Positions 1-11,200 of a DNA stretch of 64,000 bases are shown here, in pieces (position 1 is the first letter of the stretch; each line of letters begins with the position of its first letter). A program made the position numbers and the translations under genes. The stretch comes from Bimastos eiseni (lineage: Eukaryota > Annelida > Clitellata > Crassiclitellata > Lumbricidae). The notes under the pieces were generated by a model, which made no database searches, had not been told where the DNA came from, and was given only the letters and a program-made list of their open reading frames with translations. The stretch spans positions 19,073,119 to 19,137,118 of the forward strand of contig OY365819.1 of NCBI GenBank assembly GCA_959347315.1. Reading direction: 5' to 3'.

Positions 1-859
1 CAAACAGGTCTGCCGATAGAAATTCCTAGCCCTACATTGTATAGGTAGAGAAGTTCTGAACCATAAACAGAAAAAACCTAAGCAGAACAGTTACATGTCT
101 CATAGACAGAAGTAAGCGTGTTCGTTATAACCAGCGCTTAAAGTGTAAAAAGGAAGTGCCTGGACGCCAGTGTAAAAAGTTAAGAACTAAATTTAGTTAG
201 CATTCATTAGCTTTTTGTCCATTAATCATTATTTTGTCGTCAACAATCTGTTGGTAAATATTTGTTGCAATTTTAAGAGTGCATGGAAGTGCATGGACAT
301 AATTTCCTTTGTGAAATTGTCGACAAGGAGCTAGTGGCGCCGGCAGCTTTTTGAAAGTTGGGGTAATTAAGTTTCTAAACGCGAGAAGCGCGAAATTGTC
401 TTCTCCTCTTTATCAAGTGCACCTCCCCATATTTACAGAGAGTTGTGTCTCCTTGCAGAGGAACATGCTCTAGTCAATTGAGCTAGAATTGAATTTAGTC
501 TACATAGAATATAAATAATGACTTGTCAAACAAATACACCTACAGTCTGATAGAGCAATGCACCGAGAGTTGTTGAAGTAACATCTGCCAAAAACATAAA
601 ATAAGTTGATGTGGTTGAGTCATTCCAAACACACCGTGTTTCCAATTTGTCTCATCTTGGGTTCAGTCTACAGATCTGCCATTCGAGGCATCGGCTACAG
701 ATTCTTTTAATCATAGGCCTGCAGTAGACTGTGGCGATATCTTATTCGCCGCACCACTTTCCAAGCATGGTTGCTAACTTTCTCTATCTCTAAGAATTTA
801 TGTAGTCTACTAGTGATCGGTGAAGCCGTAGGACCTTCTTCTCCTTCTTCTTCTTTAGT
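1..859. other. Intergenic, no gene seen
   Basis: AT-rich sequence with stop codons in all frames. I see no exon-like segment, RNA gene or clear repeat before the LINE fragment that starts near 860. Confidence 0.5.
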
Positions 860-1020
860 TTACTGCCCTCTATAGGCAGGTTCGTATGTCCAATGTCGAC
901 GCTCCTCTCTGTTCTGGGCCTCCGCTTTCATCTTCTTGTATCCCCTTTTCCGTCATCCAGTCCAGGATCATTGTCCTCGGTCTTCCTCTGATCTATTTCT
1001 TGCCATTCTTCCTTTTCGAT
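860..1020 (-). mobile_element. RTE-like LINE 3' end, frameshifted
   Basis: Read on the minus strand, this encodes the end of a LINE reverse-transcriptase protein. The first frame gives IRGRPRTMILDWMTEKG; a one-base shift then gives GYKKMKAEAQNREERRHW and ends RGQ-stop at 862-860. The GRPR...W(M/L)D pattern followed by a charged helix is typical of the C-terminus of RTE-type LINE proteins (family knowledge). The frameshift shows the copy is dead. The pieces upstream of it are missing. Confidence 0.75.
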
Positions 1021-1274
1021 CGGTAATTAAGGACCTGTTAAAGTCTTTTCCAAGTCTGCCCTAGTGGGGCAACTGGTCTTCAATTTTGTTTACCTCTACA
1101 AAGACTTCATTTATGTGCATCTTTTGATAGCACTCATGTGAAAAACAATTTCGAATAACTTATGCTAGAGTTCCTGTCGCGCTAAATACCACGGTGTATG
1201 CATAATACAGTGACATCACAACCTTGACAAGGGGCAGCCAGTCGGTTTGATATATACAACGACTTGAAACAGCT

Positions 1275-1478
1275 CTACAATAATTAATTCAATCATTCAT
1301 TTCGAAAATTTAAATAGGGCCCGCTCAAGAAACCTACTCAGAGGCGCTCTCAGCCAGGCTGCGGCCAAACAAAATTGACTTGAGGATACGATAGAAGGCT
1401 AGATTGTTCCTAGGGAGCATGCGCAGCGTTGGCGGAAGTCCATTCCAAATGAAGGGGTCCACAACCAAGAAAATAATA
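1275..1478 (-). mobile_element. L2/CR1-like LINE 3' end
   Basis: The minus strand encodes FIWNGLPPTLRMLP and then LKSILFGRSLAESASE-stop. The WN(G/S)LP box followed by 'K..LF' is the usual C-terminus of L2/CR1-group reverse transcriptases. Beyond the stop comes a 3' tail with CCTACTCAGAGGCGCT, which recurs in other LINE tails of this window (near 32,620, 42,595 and 60,800). It is a 5'-truncated dead copy. Confidence 0.7.
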
Positions 1479-1836
1479 ATTGTCCTGCGCATGAATTAGT
1501 TGAAGAAGTTTGCTCTGTCAACAACTGTTAAGTGCAGAATAAATCTGGTAGGCCCGTATGCATGTACCTTGACGGCTGTTGGTCTAAAAACACAATGGCA
1601 TAGATGAGACATCAAAAGCTACATAGCAGGATTGCACGCACGGAAATTTTCAGGATATGACATCAGCTGTGTGAAAAAATCCGTGGTTTATGGCTTTTGA
1701 AATATTCGCGTGGAGAAAAGACGAAAGGAACACAATTATGCGAAATCCTACGATCTCACACTGCTTATTAAGACCTGTTTCTATAGCTCAAAGGTTAACA
1801 TGTGCATGTTAAGCTCAGAAGCAAACACTGATATTG
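1479..1836. other. Intergenic, no gene seen
   Basis: No supported gene or repeat lies between the LINE end and the target-site duplication of the hAT element at 1837-1844. Confidence 0.5.
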
Positions 1837-1844
1837 AGCAGATA

Positions 1845-2903
1845 CAGGGGCGTCACTAGGGGGGTGCGGGGGGTGCGGGCCGCACCGGGTGACACCATCA
1901 AGGGGTGACACCATCAAGGGGTGACACCATCAAGGGGTGACACCATCAAGGGGTGACACCATCAAGGGGTGACACCATCAAGGGGTGACACCATCAAGGG
2001 GTGACACCAAAATAAAAAAATTGCAAATTTTACAAAGCAGACATAGCTCTGTCTAGTCGGGTTTCATAACCGTTCATTGTAAAATACATGAGCAGGCACA
2101 GGGTGCCACCATGCAGAGCGTCTGGTGCTTAAATGAATAAGACTCAGAGCTCAGAGCTGCTCGGAGCCTCGGAGTCGGAGTAGAATCGTGGGTCATTTGC
2201 AAACGCGCCAATTAATGACGTGTGGAGTCACGTGGTTGCAGAAAATTACAGACGTTGTTTACAGGTTCGTTTTTTATGTAAATAATTATTTTTTCGAAAT
2301 TTTATAATTTTATCAATATCACTAAAATATACATATTTTAAAGTAAATTAATTAGGACAGGACATAAATTTTAAAGGAGAAAAACAGCGGCAGGCTTCCA
2401 CTTAAAAAAGTTAGTATTACTATACTATAGTATACTAGTAGTTTACTACTACAATAAATTAATAATTACGGCATACACACGTTTTTCTATCTGTCTGAAA
2501 AATATATTTTAATTTTTTAATTTAATTTTTTAATTAAAAAGATGGAAATAGAAAAATAAATAACGGTTGTGTAATTTTTCGAACCAACGAGTCACTGTTG
2601 AGACTGCCACACGCAGATCCTCCCAATAATTGATGCGGTTACTGACATTCGCCAGCAATTTACAATATAAAATAATAAAATATATGTCATGAAATTTATG
2701 TTTTACCTGAAGTATTGAAGTTATATTGTTCAATTTGTTTTCTTTCTTATGTCCTTATTAACTTTTTGACTTATTTTACAAACATTACTATATGCGATTA
2801 TATATGGTACAGGAACACTCGGAAGAAGACCATGGTGAAAGTCTAGAGGGGTGACACCAAGAGTTTACCGCACTGGGTGATTCCAACCCCAGTGACGCCA
2901 CTG
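1845..2903. mobile_element. Non-autonomous hAT element, 1,059 bp
   Basis: Both ends are fixed by a perfect 8-bp target duplication, agcagata, at 1837-1844 and 2904-2911. The left end reads CAGGGGCGTCACTAGGGG; the reverse complement of the right end reads CAGTGGCGTCACTGGGG, so the terminal inverted repeats match at about 15 of 17 positions. An 8-bp duplication with CAG-GGCG ends is the hAT superfamily signature. The interior is AT-rich with only short open frames and no transposase motif, so it must have been moved by a transposase encoded elsewhere. A 16-bp tandem array sits just inside the left end. The right subterminal region contains one more GGGGTGACACCA word. Confidence 0.92.
1888..2009. 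repeat. 16-bp tandem array in hAT element
   Basis: About 7.6 units of GGGGTGACACCATCAA. The word GACACC recurs at exactly 16-bp spacing (1891, 1907, 1923 and on to 2003), eight times, almost without variation. It lies in the left subterminal region of the hAT element, where transposase-binding motifs are often repeated. There is no spacer variation, so it is not a CRISPR array. Confidence 0.95.
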
Positions 2904-2911
2904 AGCAGATA

Positions 2912-5900
2912 AGATTAGAATTGAAGCTAATCTTAATGCTGGGACTTTCTTTTGCTGTAATGAACAGCAAGGGGGCCTAATAAACTACAGCTAACTTATG
3001 ATTGGCCCCGGTAAATTACACTGCAGTGATATTTAATTGATGGAACCAGAGATATTGATTAGAGCGTCTTCTAATACCACGGAAATGTGCTATTTAACCT
3101 AAGTATTGTCATGCATTTTTAATTTTATTCGGAAAGTAGTGAAGAGTTGATTTGTAGCAGATATTATGTCATCTTTCTTCGGTTTCAGTAACTATAGGGG
3201 ATACAACAGGTTGTTTTAATGATATATTCAACGATTCGTGCATGCATTAACCATTAGTTGAGGGTGGGGTTAAGAACTAGGCACGTGAGGGCATCACCCA
3301 ACTGCCTAGCGAATTTCGGCAAATGGGTAACTAAAATATACTTCCTGATCAGAGTCGTTGTTGTTAAACAAGGAAGCCATTTCTGCGTCATCTCAATCGG
3401 ACCGTCACAACTTTAGAAAAAATCATTAACCCTGAAAAGCCAAGATACCCAACGCAGCAAGACATGTTGCCTTGATCGGCTATGCCACAATCAAAAGTCC
3501 CCTAAATCAATTGTGTGCGGTCTCTATATAGGCCTACTGGCAGAATGCGAAGAAAACGAAGATTGATTAGTTTCAATATTACTCAACATATTTGCGTTTC
3601 AATATTTTTCCACTTAAAATAATATTATAGAATCGACTGCTTCCACAATAAAAGCTCACAAATGCATCCATGAATGTACGAATGTATGAATTTATGCATG
3701 CGTGTAAGAATTCAAGTACATTCATGTATATATGAGTGCATGCACCTTGGTATGCAGGCATGTATGCATGTATATCTGCGCGTATGTATGTAGTTGTACA
3801 CGTATGTATTTAAGTTTGAAATTAATTACAGACATAATATGAAAAATATGTCTACAAAGAGTTTGGACAGACGAGATATATGCACTATTCAACATACATA
3901 TATGAATACTAACATACATCCATACTTACCTACTGAAATGTATGTATATGTGCATACTTACACATATTGCATACTTATAGTTATTCGTAAATGCATGTAA
4001 GCATGCATACATACATATATAAACATGCGTATGTGTCTGCTCTCATATATATACTTATTTACATACTCGCATGCATAATTATGCTTAAAGTATATGATAC
4101 CGTACTTCCCTTTCAGAGTGCTGTCTATTCGCCAGAGAATCTCCGCTCTGTTTAAAGTTAAATTCCTCACTTGCCTCGCCATTGCGTTTTCTGTTTTAGT
4201 ATTGAGTTCTCTGGGCCAGGTTTGTTTACAGCTTTTGACAGAGTAACGAAAAGAGTAACGGTGACCATGAATGAACCTCGCAGAATGTGAGAACAACACT
4301 GTTGATTAATGACTGTAGTATTCGCCGGGGGAAAACCGTTTATTTCACAGTTAGACTTCCTTTCTCAAGTCAATTGCACTCAAGACATGCATGTGGACGC
4401 CCTGCATCGCTCTTCTCAATCAATCAATCAGTCAGTCATTCAATCAATCAATATACTTTACTGGTCGCCTTTACTCAAGCGCATAGTTTTGATAGTCTTG
4501 TAGGTCTACAGTGAGTTCAATTTGAAAGCACACAGGAACAAACATGTTCCCCATACAGGGTCGTTCCAGTCTGCTATAGTACATTCCACTGATGATTAGG
4601 TCGGACTAGTGTTAGGTAAAATGTTCCAGAAGGATATTAGAATAGTAATTTAGCCTAGAATATTTTAATATCGACATTTTTAATGTATATTTGAAGAAGT
4701 AAGATTCATACAGCACAATACAGTTGCGGTTAGTCACTAGGCCCCCCTACTAAGTTTATCTTGAAAGTAGCATCGTTACACATAGGCCCTAATATAACAT
4801 CAATAGCGCCAAGGTTTGTTGGCGCTTCAATGTATTTCCAACATGGTTCAACAGAGTTCCGTTTTTTAGTATAAATGAACTATAATCATTATATGCACGA
4901 TAAATGATGTCAAAATCTAAAAAACTAATTATATATTTTTTGCTGAGATATAAGACGTTGTATTCTATTAACTATTGCTATCCAATGGGAATGAGCCACC
5001 TTTACTGGATTCCGTCCATCAAGCCATATATTCAATACTCGATCAACTGATAACACTCCGACAAACGTCGCGTATATACTTTAGATCTGTTCTTAACTCT
5101 GAAGCCGTCGAAGCGTGTCAGTCATGGCATCCAATAAGATGCTGCTCATCGTTTCACAAAGCTGCATCGATTGGACCTGAACAACCAGCTGACCCAGTAA
5201 GTTGGTCCATCTCACTGCTTTATCAGATGACGAAATGGTAACTCATTGGCATGCAGTTTGCATAGTATCCACTGCAGCAAGGTTTTTCAATTTAATTTCA
5301 ATAGTCTTGTTATTCCGACACCTACATCTATAGATGTATATTTGTTGTCGTTTCATCACATCCGATGCCCAAGACTTGGCTTTTTATACAGACCTTTTAG
5401 TCATAATGATCAATCATACAGTAAGTAGAACTTTATCTAAGTCAACATTTCGACAGAGCTCCCAACAGCAAAGTCGCATTAACCAGTTTATTCACAGACC
5501 GTTTAAATCAAAATTGATAGTTATAGAGGGTCAAGGTTCAGAGAGGCAGGCAGGTAGGAAGTCAAACCGATAAGGTGAATGGTGTTTGATTAAACTTAAA
5601 TTTTGCGATGGGCGGCATAGAAATCTTGGCTTAGTGGCGGCAAATTGTTAAGTCCGTCCCTAATGGAAGCGCAATTGACCTTCAATACTTACGCTTTCCA
5701 CCTGTATGATCATACTCTGACATAACATAAATCGGGGTTAATTAGTTCAGAAGACGTTAAGTGTGTGTTAAACAACAGTTAACAACTGCACAATTCACAA
5801 TTGACATGGAACAATGTGACGCATGCTTGATAGCCAAATTTCCGTAGCTTCCTCGTATAAGCAGTCATGGGTATTAACTGAGATATAGCGTCAAACCCAT

Positions 5901-6289
5901 TGCACTGACGAAACTCTGTCCTAATGTTGCTTTCGGTTTCTCAAATAATTAATTTATGCCTGTACATATTTTTAGTGCGTTATGTTAATTTATTACTGTG
6001 TTGCTGTCTGAATGTGACGTTCAGACCGTTCGAGATATCTCAACTGCACTTGTAACTCAGATGGGCCTATACAAAGCTCAGAGAGACTCATTACATGTAT
6101 GTTAACTTGATCCTAGCAACAGTGTAATGTTATTTCCCCGAGGAAATATGACACTCTTCAGGCAACGAAGGGATGAGGGTGGGAACCCGATTAAAAGCTT
6201 GCTATGGATAATGGGGGGCAGGTAATTCCACATAGAAGGGCCCACTATGGCAAATGCACGGTGTTGAGCTATGGCAGTCCTTGCCCGTG
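2912..6289. other. Intergenic with CATG/TATG-rich tract
   Basis: No gene is supported. Between about 3,660 and 4,080 the DNA is a degenerate CATGTATG/CATACATA tract on both strands, which produces several meaningless short open frames. A short (TCAA)n tract lies at 4,418-4,452 and resembles the tails of LINE copies elsewhere in the window. The rest is AT-rich, with no exon-like segment that I can defend. Confidence 0.5.
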
Positions 6290-6299
6290 GAACAAGAAG

Positions 6300-6955
6300 A
6301 TCAAGTCGATCAGCAGACCGGATAGGGCGGGAAGAGAGCAGACAGAGGCTTTCGTATTAAGTCGCAGAGATATTTGGGGGCTTTACCCGGTTCAATTCTA
6401 AGGACAAAGAGAAATACCTTGTATTGGATGCAAGAGGAATGGGAAGCCAGTGTAGGAAGTCGGTCATGTAGGTTGAAATAAGGGAGTAACGAGGGAGACG
6501 AGCAATGATCTTGGCTGCCGAGTTCATAACCGACTGCAGGGAAGGAGCTACTGCTTTGTTCCAAACCAGATCAGTTGAGTTTTAGATGAGTTATGGTTAA
6601 CTCGTTTGGCTGACATTCGCGAGCAGAGATCATGTGACAGTGAGTAGGTCGATTAAACAAGGTTTGGACATCGTCAGCATAGAGATGACCAGTGGCTAGG
6701 TACTTTGTGAATAAGGTTGGCTTGTCAGCTGTATAGAGTACAGGTAAAGGATGGGGCCGAGGCCTGAGCCCGACTCGACTCCAGTCCTGGCCGTTCTGAA
6801 ATCACCAAAACTGACACTGCTCCACCTTCTGTTACCTCGTCACTAATATTTGCAAATCGCTCCATAGTCATTGCTGTTCTGCCTCTTGAGTACAAGAACC
6901 CTCCAGTGTGGGAAACACATATTTGAACCATCCTACGAACTCACCAGAATTTCAG
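6300..6955 (-). mobile_element. L2/CR1-like LINE reverse-transcriptase remnant
   Basis: The minus strand reads through the reverse-transcriptase core in broken frames. Upstream is a GVPQGS-like region; LYTADKPTLFTKYLATGH is followed by the catalytic box YADD (6,681-6,670), then a decayed KTQ-like segment. Near 6,310-6,450 a frame gives IQYKVFLFVLRIEPGKAPKY and then LCDLIRKP, which matches the thumb region of L2/CR1 LINEs (R..YK.L....K...G.AP.YL.DL). Frame changes and stops separate these parts, so it is non-functional although the YADD box is intact. Confidence 0.75.
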
Positions 6956-8084
6956 CTCTTGTTGATTAACCACAGGTTCTTTACCTAAAATTGAGACGGC
7001 CTGCTTTTTCACAATTCGCCTACACCCATCGCTATTTCTCAATTTTCACTCCTTTATGATGTCTATCTTTCCACTCTTCAATCATCATGGCCCCAAAATT
7101 CGTTCAAAAGAGCAGTTTTGGCGCAAAACAGGTTACAAAAGTAACCAAAGAATTTTCTGTTAATAAAATACAAGCAGCATAATATATTGCATAAGAGTAT
7201 GGCATGTTCAACAACAGTGATGGTGCAATTTTAGGTAGGCCTAACAAGTTAAGTTAACGACTTTGATAGTGCTGCCTGTATGCCTTAGGCTGATTGTGAG
7301 AGATGATTTAGTCAAAAAATGAATCTCTATCATACCAGGGAAAGAAACAGACTTATTAACATTCTGTTGATGACTTCTTTATGGATTGTATTAATGGCCC
7401 TCCCTCTCGCGCATTGGAATGTCGACAAGTGTGTTATAAGTTGGTTGAAGCCAGGCAAATTTGGAGCCCTGGACAAAACTATAGGCTAGCCAACAGTTGA
7501 AATTGTTCAAAATTAACGAAAACTACTACGGTGTCCTGTTTTCATTTATATCTCTTCATTATTGGTAAGGTCATAATAATGTTTGCTGTATATTAGTATA
7601 CCTACTGCAGATCAGTCTAGGTTCAAATCGCCAGCACTACTGATTCTTGTAATCTTTGGTAGTAAATGAAACTGGGACTCAAATATGATAACTACCTGAA
7701 CGTCAGCAGCCAATGTTACCCTGATATGCATGTTGTTTGTAAAATTATTAATGTACGCCCCAATGGTGTCTATATTTGAAGTCAACAGCCAATGTTACCC
7801 TGATAAATGTCATTAAACTGATGATTGAACAAAACACAGCTGTGTTTTGTTCATCATCAGTTTAATGACAAATAAAAACACCATAAGATCAAATTCGTGT
7901 CCCCAAACCCACTCACTGTCACCCTTTAGAAATTTAACCTCTGTATACTGGTTTAAGGTCCCTACAAATCATGGTTGGGACATTTTTACATGTGGATAAT
8001 TTTCAACCCCCCCCCCAGTTCAAATTTGACAATTCAAACACTGTATAGGCCTACTTCTCCAATAACGTATGAGAAATGGCAGAC
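6956..8084. other. Intergenic, one near-perfect hairpin
   Basis: No gene is supported. The stretch contains a repeated phrase, cagccaatgttaccctgat, at about 7,710 and 7,788, and a 63-bp inverted repeat at 7,808-7,870. Homology between the two TRIM-NHL units begins near 8,085. Confidence 0.5.
7808..7870. repeat. Near-perfect palindrome, 63 bp
   Basis: The left arm TGTCATTAAACTGATGATT continues to ACACAG and is followed directly by its reverse complement ending in ATGACA. The arms are 31-32 bp with one unpaired T and practically no loop. It may be a decayed fold-back element or an extruding palindrome. The lack of a loop argues against a microRNA precursor. Confidence 0.85.
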
Positions 8085-8271
8085 TTAGTTGTGCGAGCGA
8101 CATTTCAAAGTCCAATGCACTCTAAAGGTTAGGTTTCTGATAGTCAGACGATGTACGCCTGTGTAAACTAACGTATGTGCACAATAACTGAAAGAAGCGC
8201 ATGTCATGTTTAGGTGCCGCATGCAGTAGGCCTAACTGTAGGAGATCCTAGACAATTTGCTCAATCAGACG

Positions 8272-11200
8272 ATGTCTCTGTCGAAGGAAATCAACGCCAT
8301 CACAGAATGTTCTATATGTGCAGAATCGTTTGTCGATCCAAGAGTCCTACCTTGTGTACACACGTTCTGCCTAAAATGTCTGGAATCTTACGGAAAAAGC
8401 AGAAATTACGGTGAAAATTTGAACTGTCCGATCTGCAGAGCAAGTTTTATTCTACCAACAACGAAGTTTAACGATTTGCCGGTCAACTTTTTCATCCAAA
8501 AACTTCTTGAAGTCAACAAAATATCGGGTGGACCAACCAGCAGTGTTTGCGATGCCTGTTGTGATCAAAGTGACTCTGATCGTCCAGCTAACGTCTACTG
8601 CTTCGACTGCCGACAAAGTCTATGTGACCAGTGTTGTCAAGTTCACAACAAATTGAGGTACAACAGGTCTCATCAAGTTGCAGAATTCGGAAAAAAACAA
8701 GCTGAGGAACTCCTGAAAGTCAGTCCTACATTCTGCGACGCCCACCAAGATGAAATCGTTAAATTTTATTGTTCTGATTGTGAAGCCACAATTTGTATGT
8801 CCTGTTATGTAGAGGAACACAGTTCGCACAAGTGTTCTAACATCTTGAAAGTGTCTGATGGATTCCTTCACAAATTAAAGGAAGACACGTCTAAAGTCTC
8901 AGAACACATTGCAGTTTGTTTCTCAGAGGAAAAGAAACTGAAAAATAAGAAAACAGAATTTCTTCAAGACATCAAAAAGAAGGAATCACAAATAGCCCAG
9001 ATGATTAAAGAACTGCATCACGATGTTGATATTTATGGAGAAAAGATCTTGGCTGAAATAAAATCGATTAAAGAATTGAAATTGAAAGAGTTTGAGGTGA
9101 CAGAGAATGTGATTCATGATAATCTGATGATGATGGAAAGTTTCAAGAGATACAGCGAGGAAGTGATGACGAAAGCAACACCAGCTGACGTCACACGTCT
9201 TTCCAACATGTTAAGGAAGAGAGCAGCTGAACTGCATTCCATGAGACTGGACAATGACTTCCGTGTGTTTGATGTCGAAATCATTTCGTCCAAGCTAAAG
9301 GATCTGTTGGTGGACAAGGTGAAAAATTCAGTGTGTGATTTAGTAGTCTACAATAGAAGGGAAGGTATGTTATATGATTTTATTTATAGTCATACTTTTA
9401 TCTGTAACCTATATCTACAGGATTGGCCATTTAAAAGCTAACCCCTCCAGGTTTTTTGCTAATATCTCTGCCAATAGTAAAATCAATAAATGAAACATTG
9501 CAGGCGCAAAACCAATTCATACTTGCTGCATATAATGTCCAAAATGGACTGAAATATTTCAAACAGGACAAACGTTATATCACTTTTAACGAGTTCAACC
9601 ACGGTTTTATATGGGGAAAAAACATTTAACGCCGTAATTTCGATTTTAAAAAACAATTTTAGGAAGTCACATCTCAAGTAATTGTTATAAAAATAAATTT
9701 CATAGCGTTTCACAGCCTATGCTCAATGTATTCACCATCAGTAGCCACACATGCTCTGAGTGACTTTGATAAGTTATTTATGGCCTTGTTGATGAGTTCC
9801 TGGCATAAATCTTCCCATATCAATTTCAACGCGAGCTTCAATTCTATTTTCGTTTATGGCTTTGGTCACAGATTCTGGGGTTACCCCAAACATAGTTCCC
9901 CACACGTGATAATCCAAGCGGGTTCAAATCCGGAGAACAAATGGGCCATTGTATCGGTGATAAGCTGCCAGGGGTTCAACGAAAAGCAGTGAGGTTAAGA
10001 TCTTCTTTGACAATTCTTCTGCCAGACATGCGGCTGTTGTTCAAATCTGTTTAAATTCGCCGATTAGACTACTGAGCTGATTTCTGATGTTAGTTTCCTG
10101 TGAGCAAATAAGTCTGTCAACAAGCTCGATATTTGTTGGAGGGCGGACAGATTTCGGCATTCTGCTGCCCTTACGACGTTCCGCGTTGGAAGTTCTATGG
10201 AAAATATACCATTAACGCGACGGCATTATTTTTAACAGCGCTCAGCTTCCGGTGTTTATCAGGGTACATGTAAACTTGATTATAACTTTAGCTACAATAC
10301 CATGTTCATGAAGTGTCTGCATACGCTTTTTGTCTCTCATTGACACCTTGCCCATTTTTATTTCGTTACAATGTTATCATAAAACGATTAATCGGGAAAT
10401 TTTGTATTTGCCCATGTGATCGACTGCTCGCTAGATGACGTCAATGTGACGTCTATATAAGCTGATTCCCGTTTCTTTTTTCAATAATAATAATTATTAT
10501 TATGAAATCTGTTTTATAACGAGTACTTGAGAAGTGACTTCATAACTTTTTTCTGCGCAAAATGTTTTCTCATCATAAAAAACCGCTGTTGCACTCACTA
10601 AAAGTGATATAAGCTTAACTTTTGTTCTGCTTTAAATATTTAAGTAAATTTTGACCGTTATTGTAAATATGAATTCATTCTGCGTCTTTAAAATTTCGTC
10701 TGTTAAATCCGACTTTGGCGGAAACATTAGAAAAAACTAGGAGGGGCTACTTTTAATGGCCCACCCTGTATATGCATGCTGTTATATAAGAGGTTGCAGA
10801 GTTAAATATTTTGTATTGGTGTAAACACTTTGTTAAGTTCGTGAGTTAACTTTTTCTATATTTAAGTATGAACCCCATTTAAATGCATTCTACTCGTGTC
10901 CCGGGGTAATGTTGGTCTTTAATTTAGCTATTGTGAATATTTTGGCAAAGATCTCTCACAGAATATTTTTACTAATTTTTGTAAGCCTACATGTATGTCT
11001 GAACTTCAACCGACAACTGCGAACGAATTTATGATTCCGACCTTATCCTATTTTTTCGAAAGATTTAATTATTTTATGCTTGATGGGATTATACGATTTC
11101 CTTAAACGGTACTGAAGATTGTTAAGAAGGAAAACAGCGATTTCTGATAGGGTTGGCCGATTGCACCGCGATCTTCTCGAGGTGTGCGAATCGTTTGTAT

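Noticed and set aside
1888..2009. Regular 16-bp repeat resembling a CRISPR array
   Set aside because: Units are contiguous with no spacers, and it is internal to a hAT element in eukaryotic DNA.
8257..8271. Upstream in-frame ATG as start of the TRIM-NHL gene
   Set aside because: The ATG at 8,272 is conserved with the second copy (MSLSKEI), while the five upstream codons are not.
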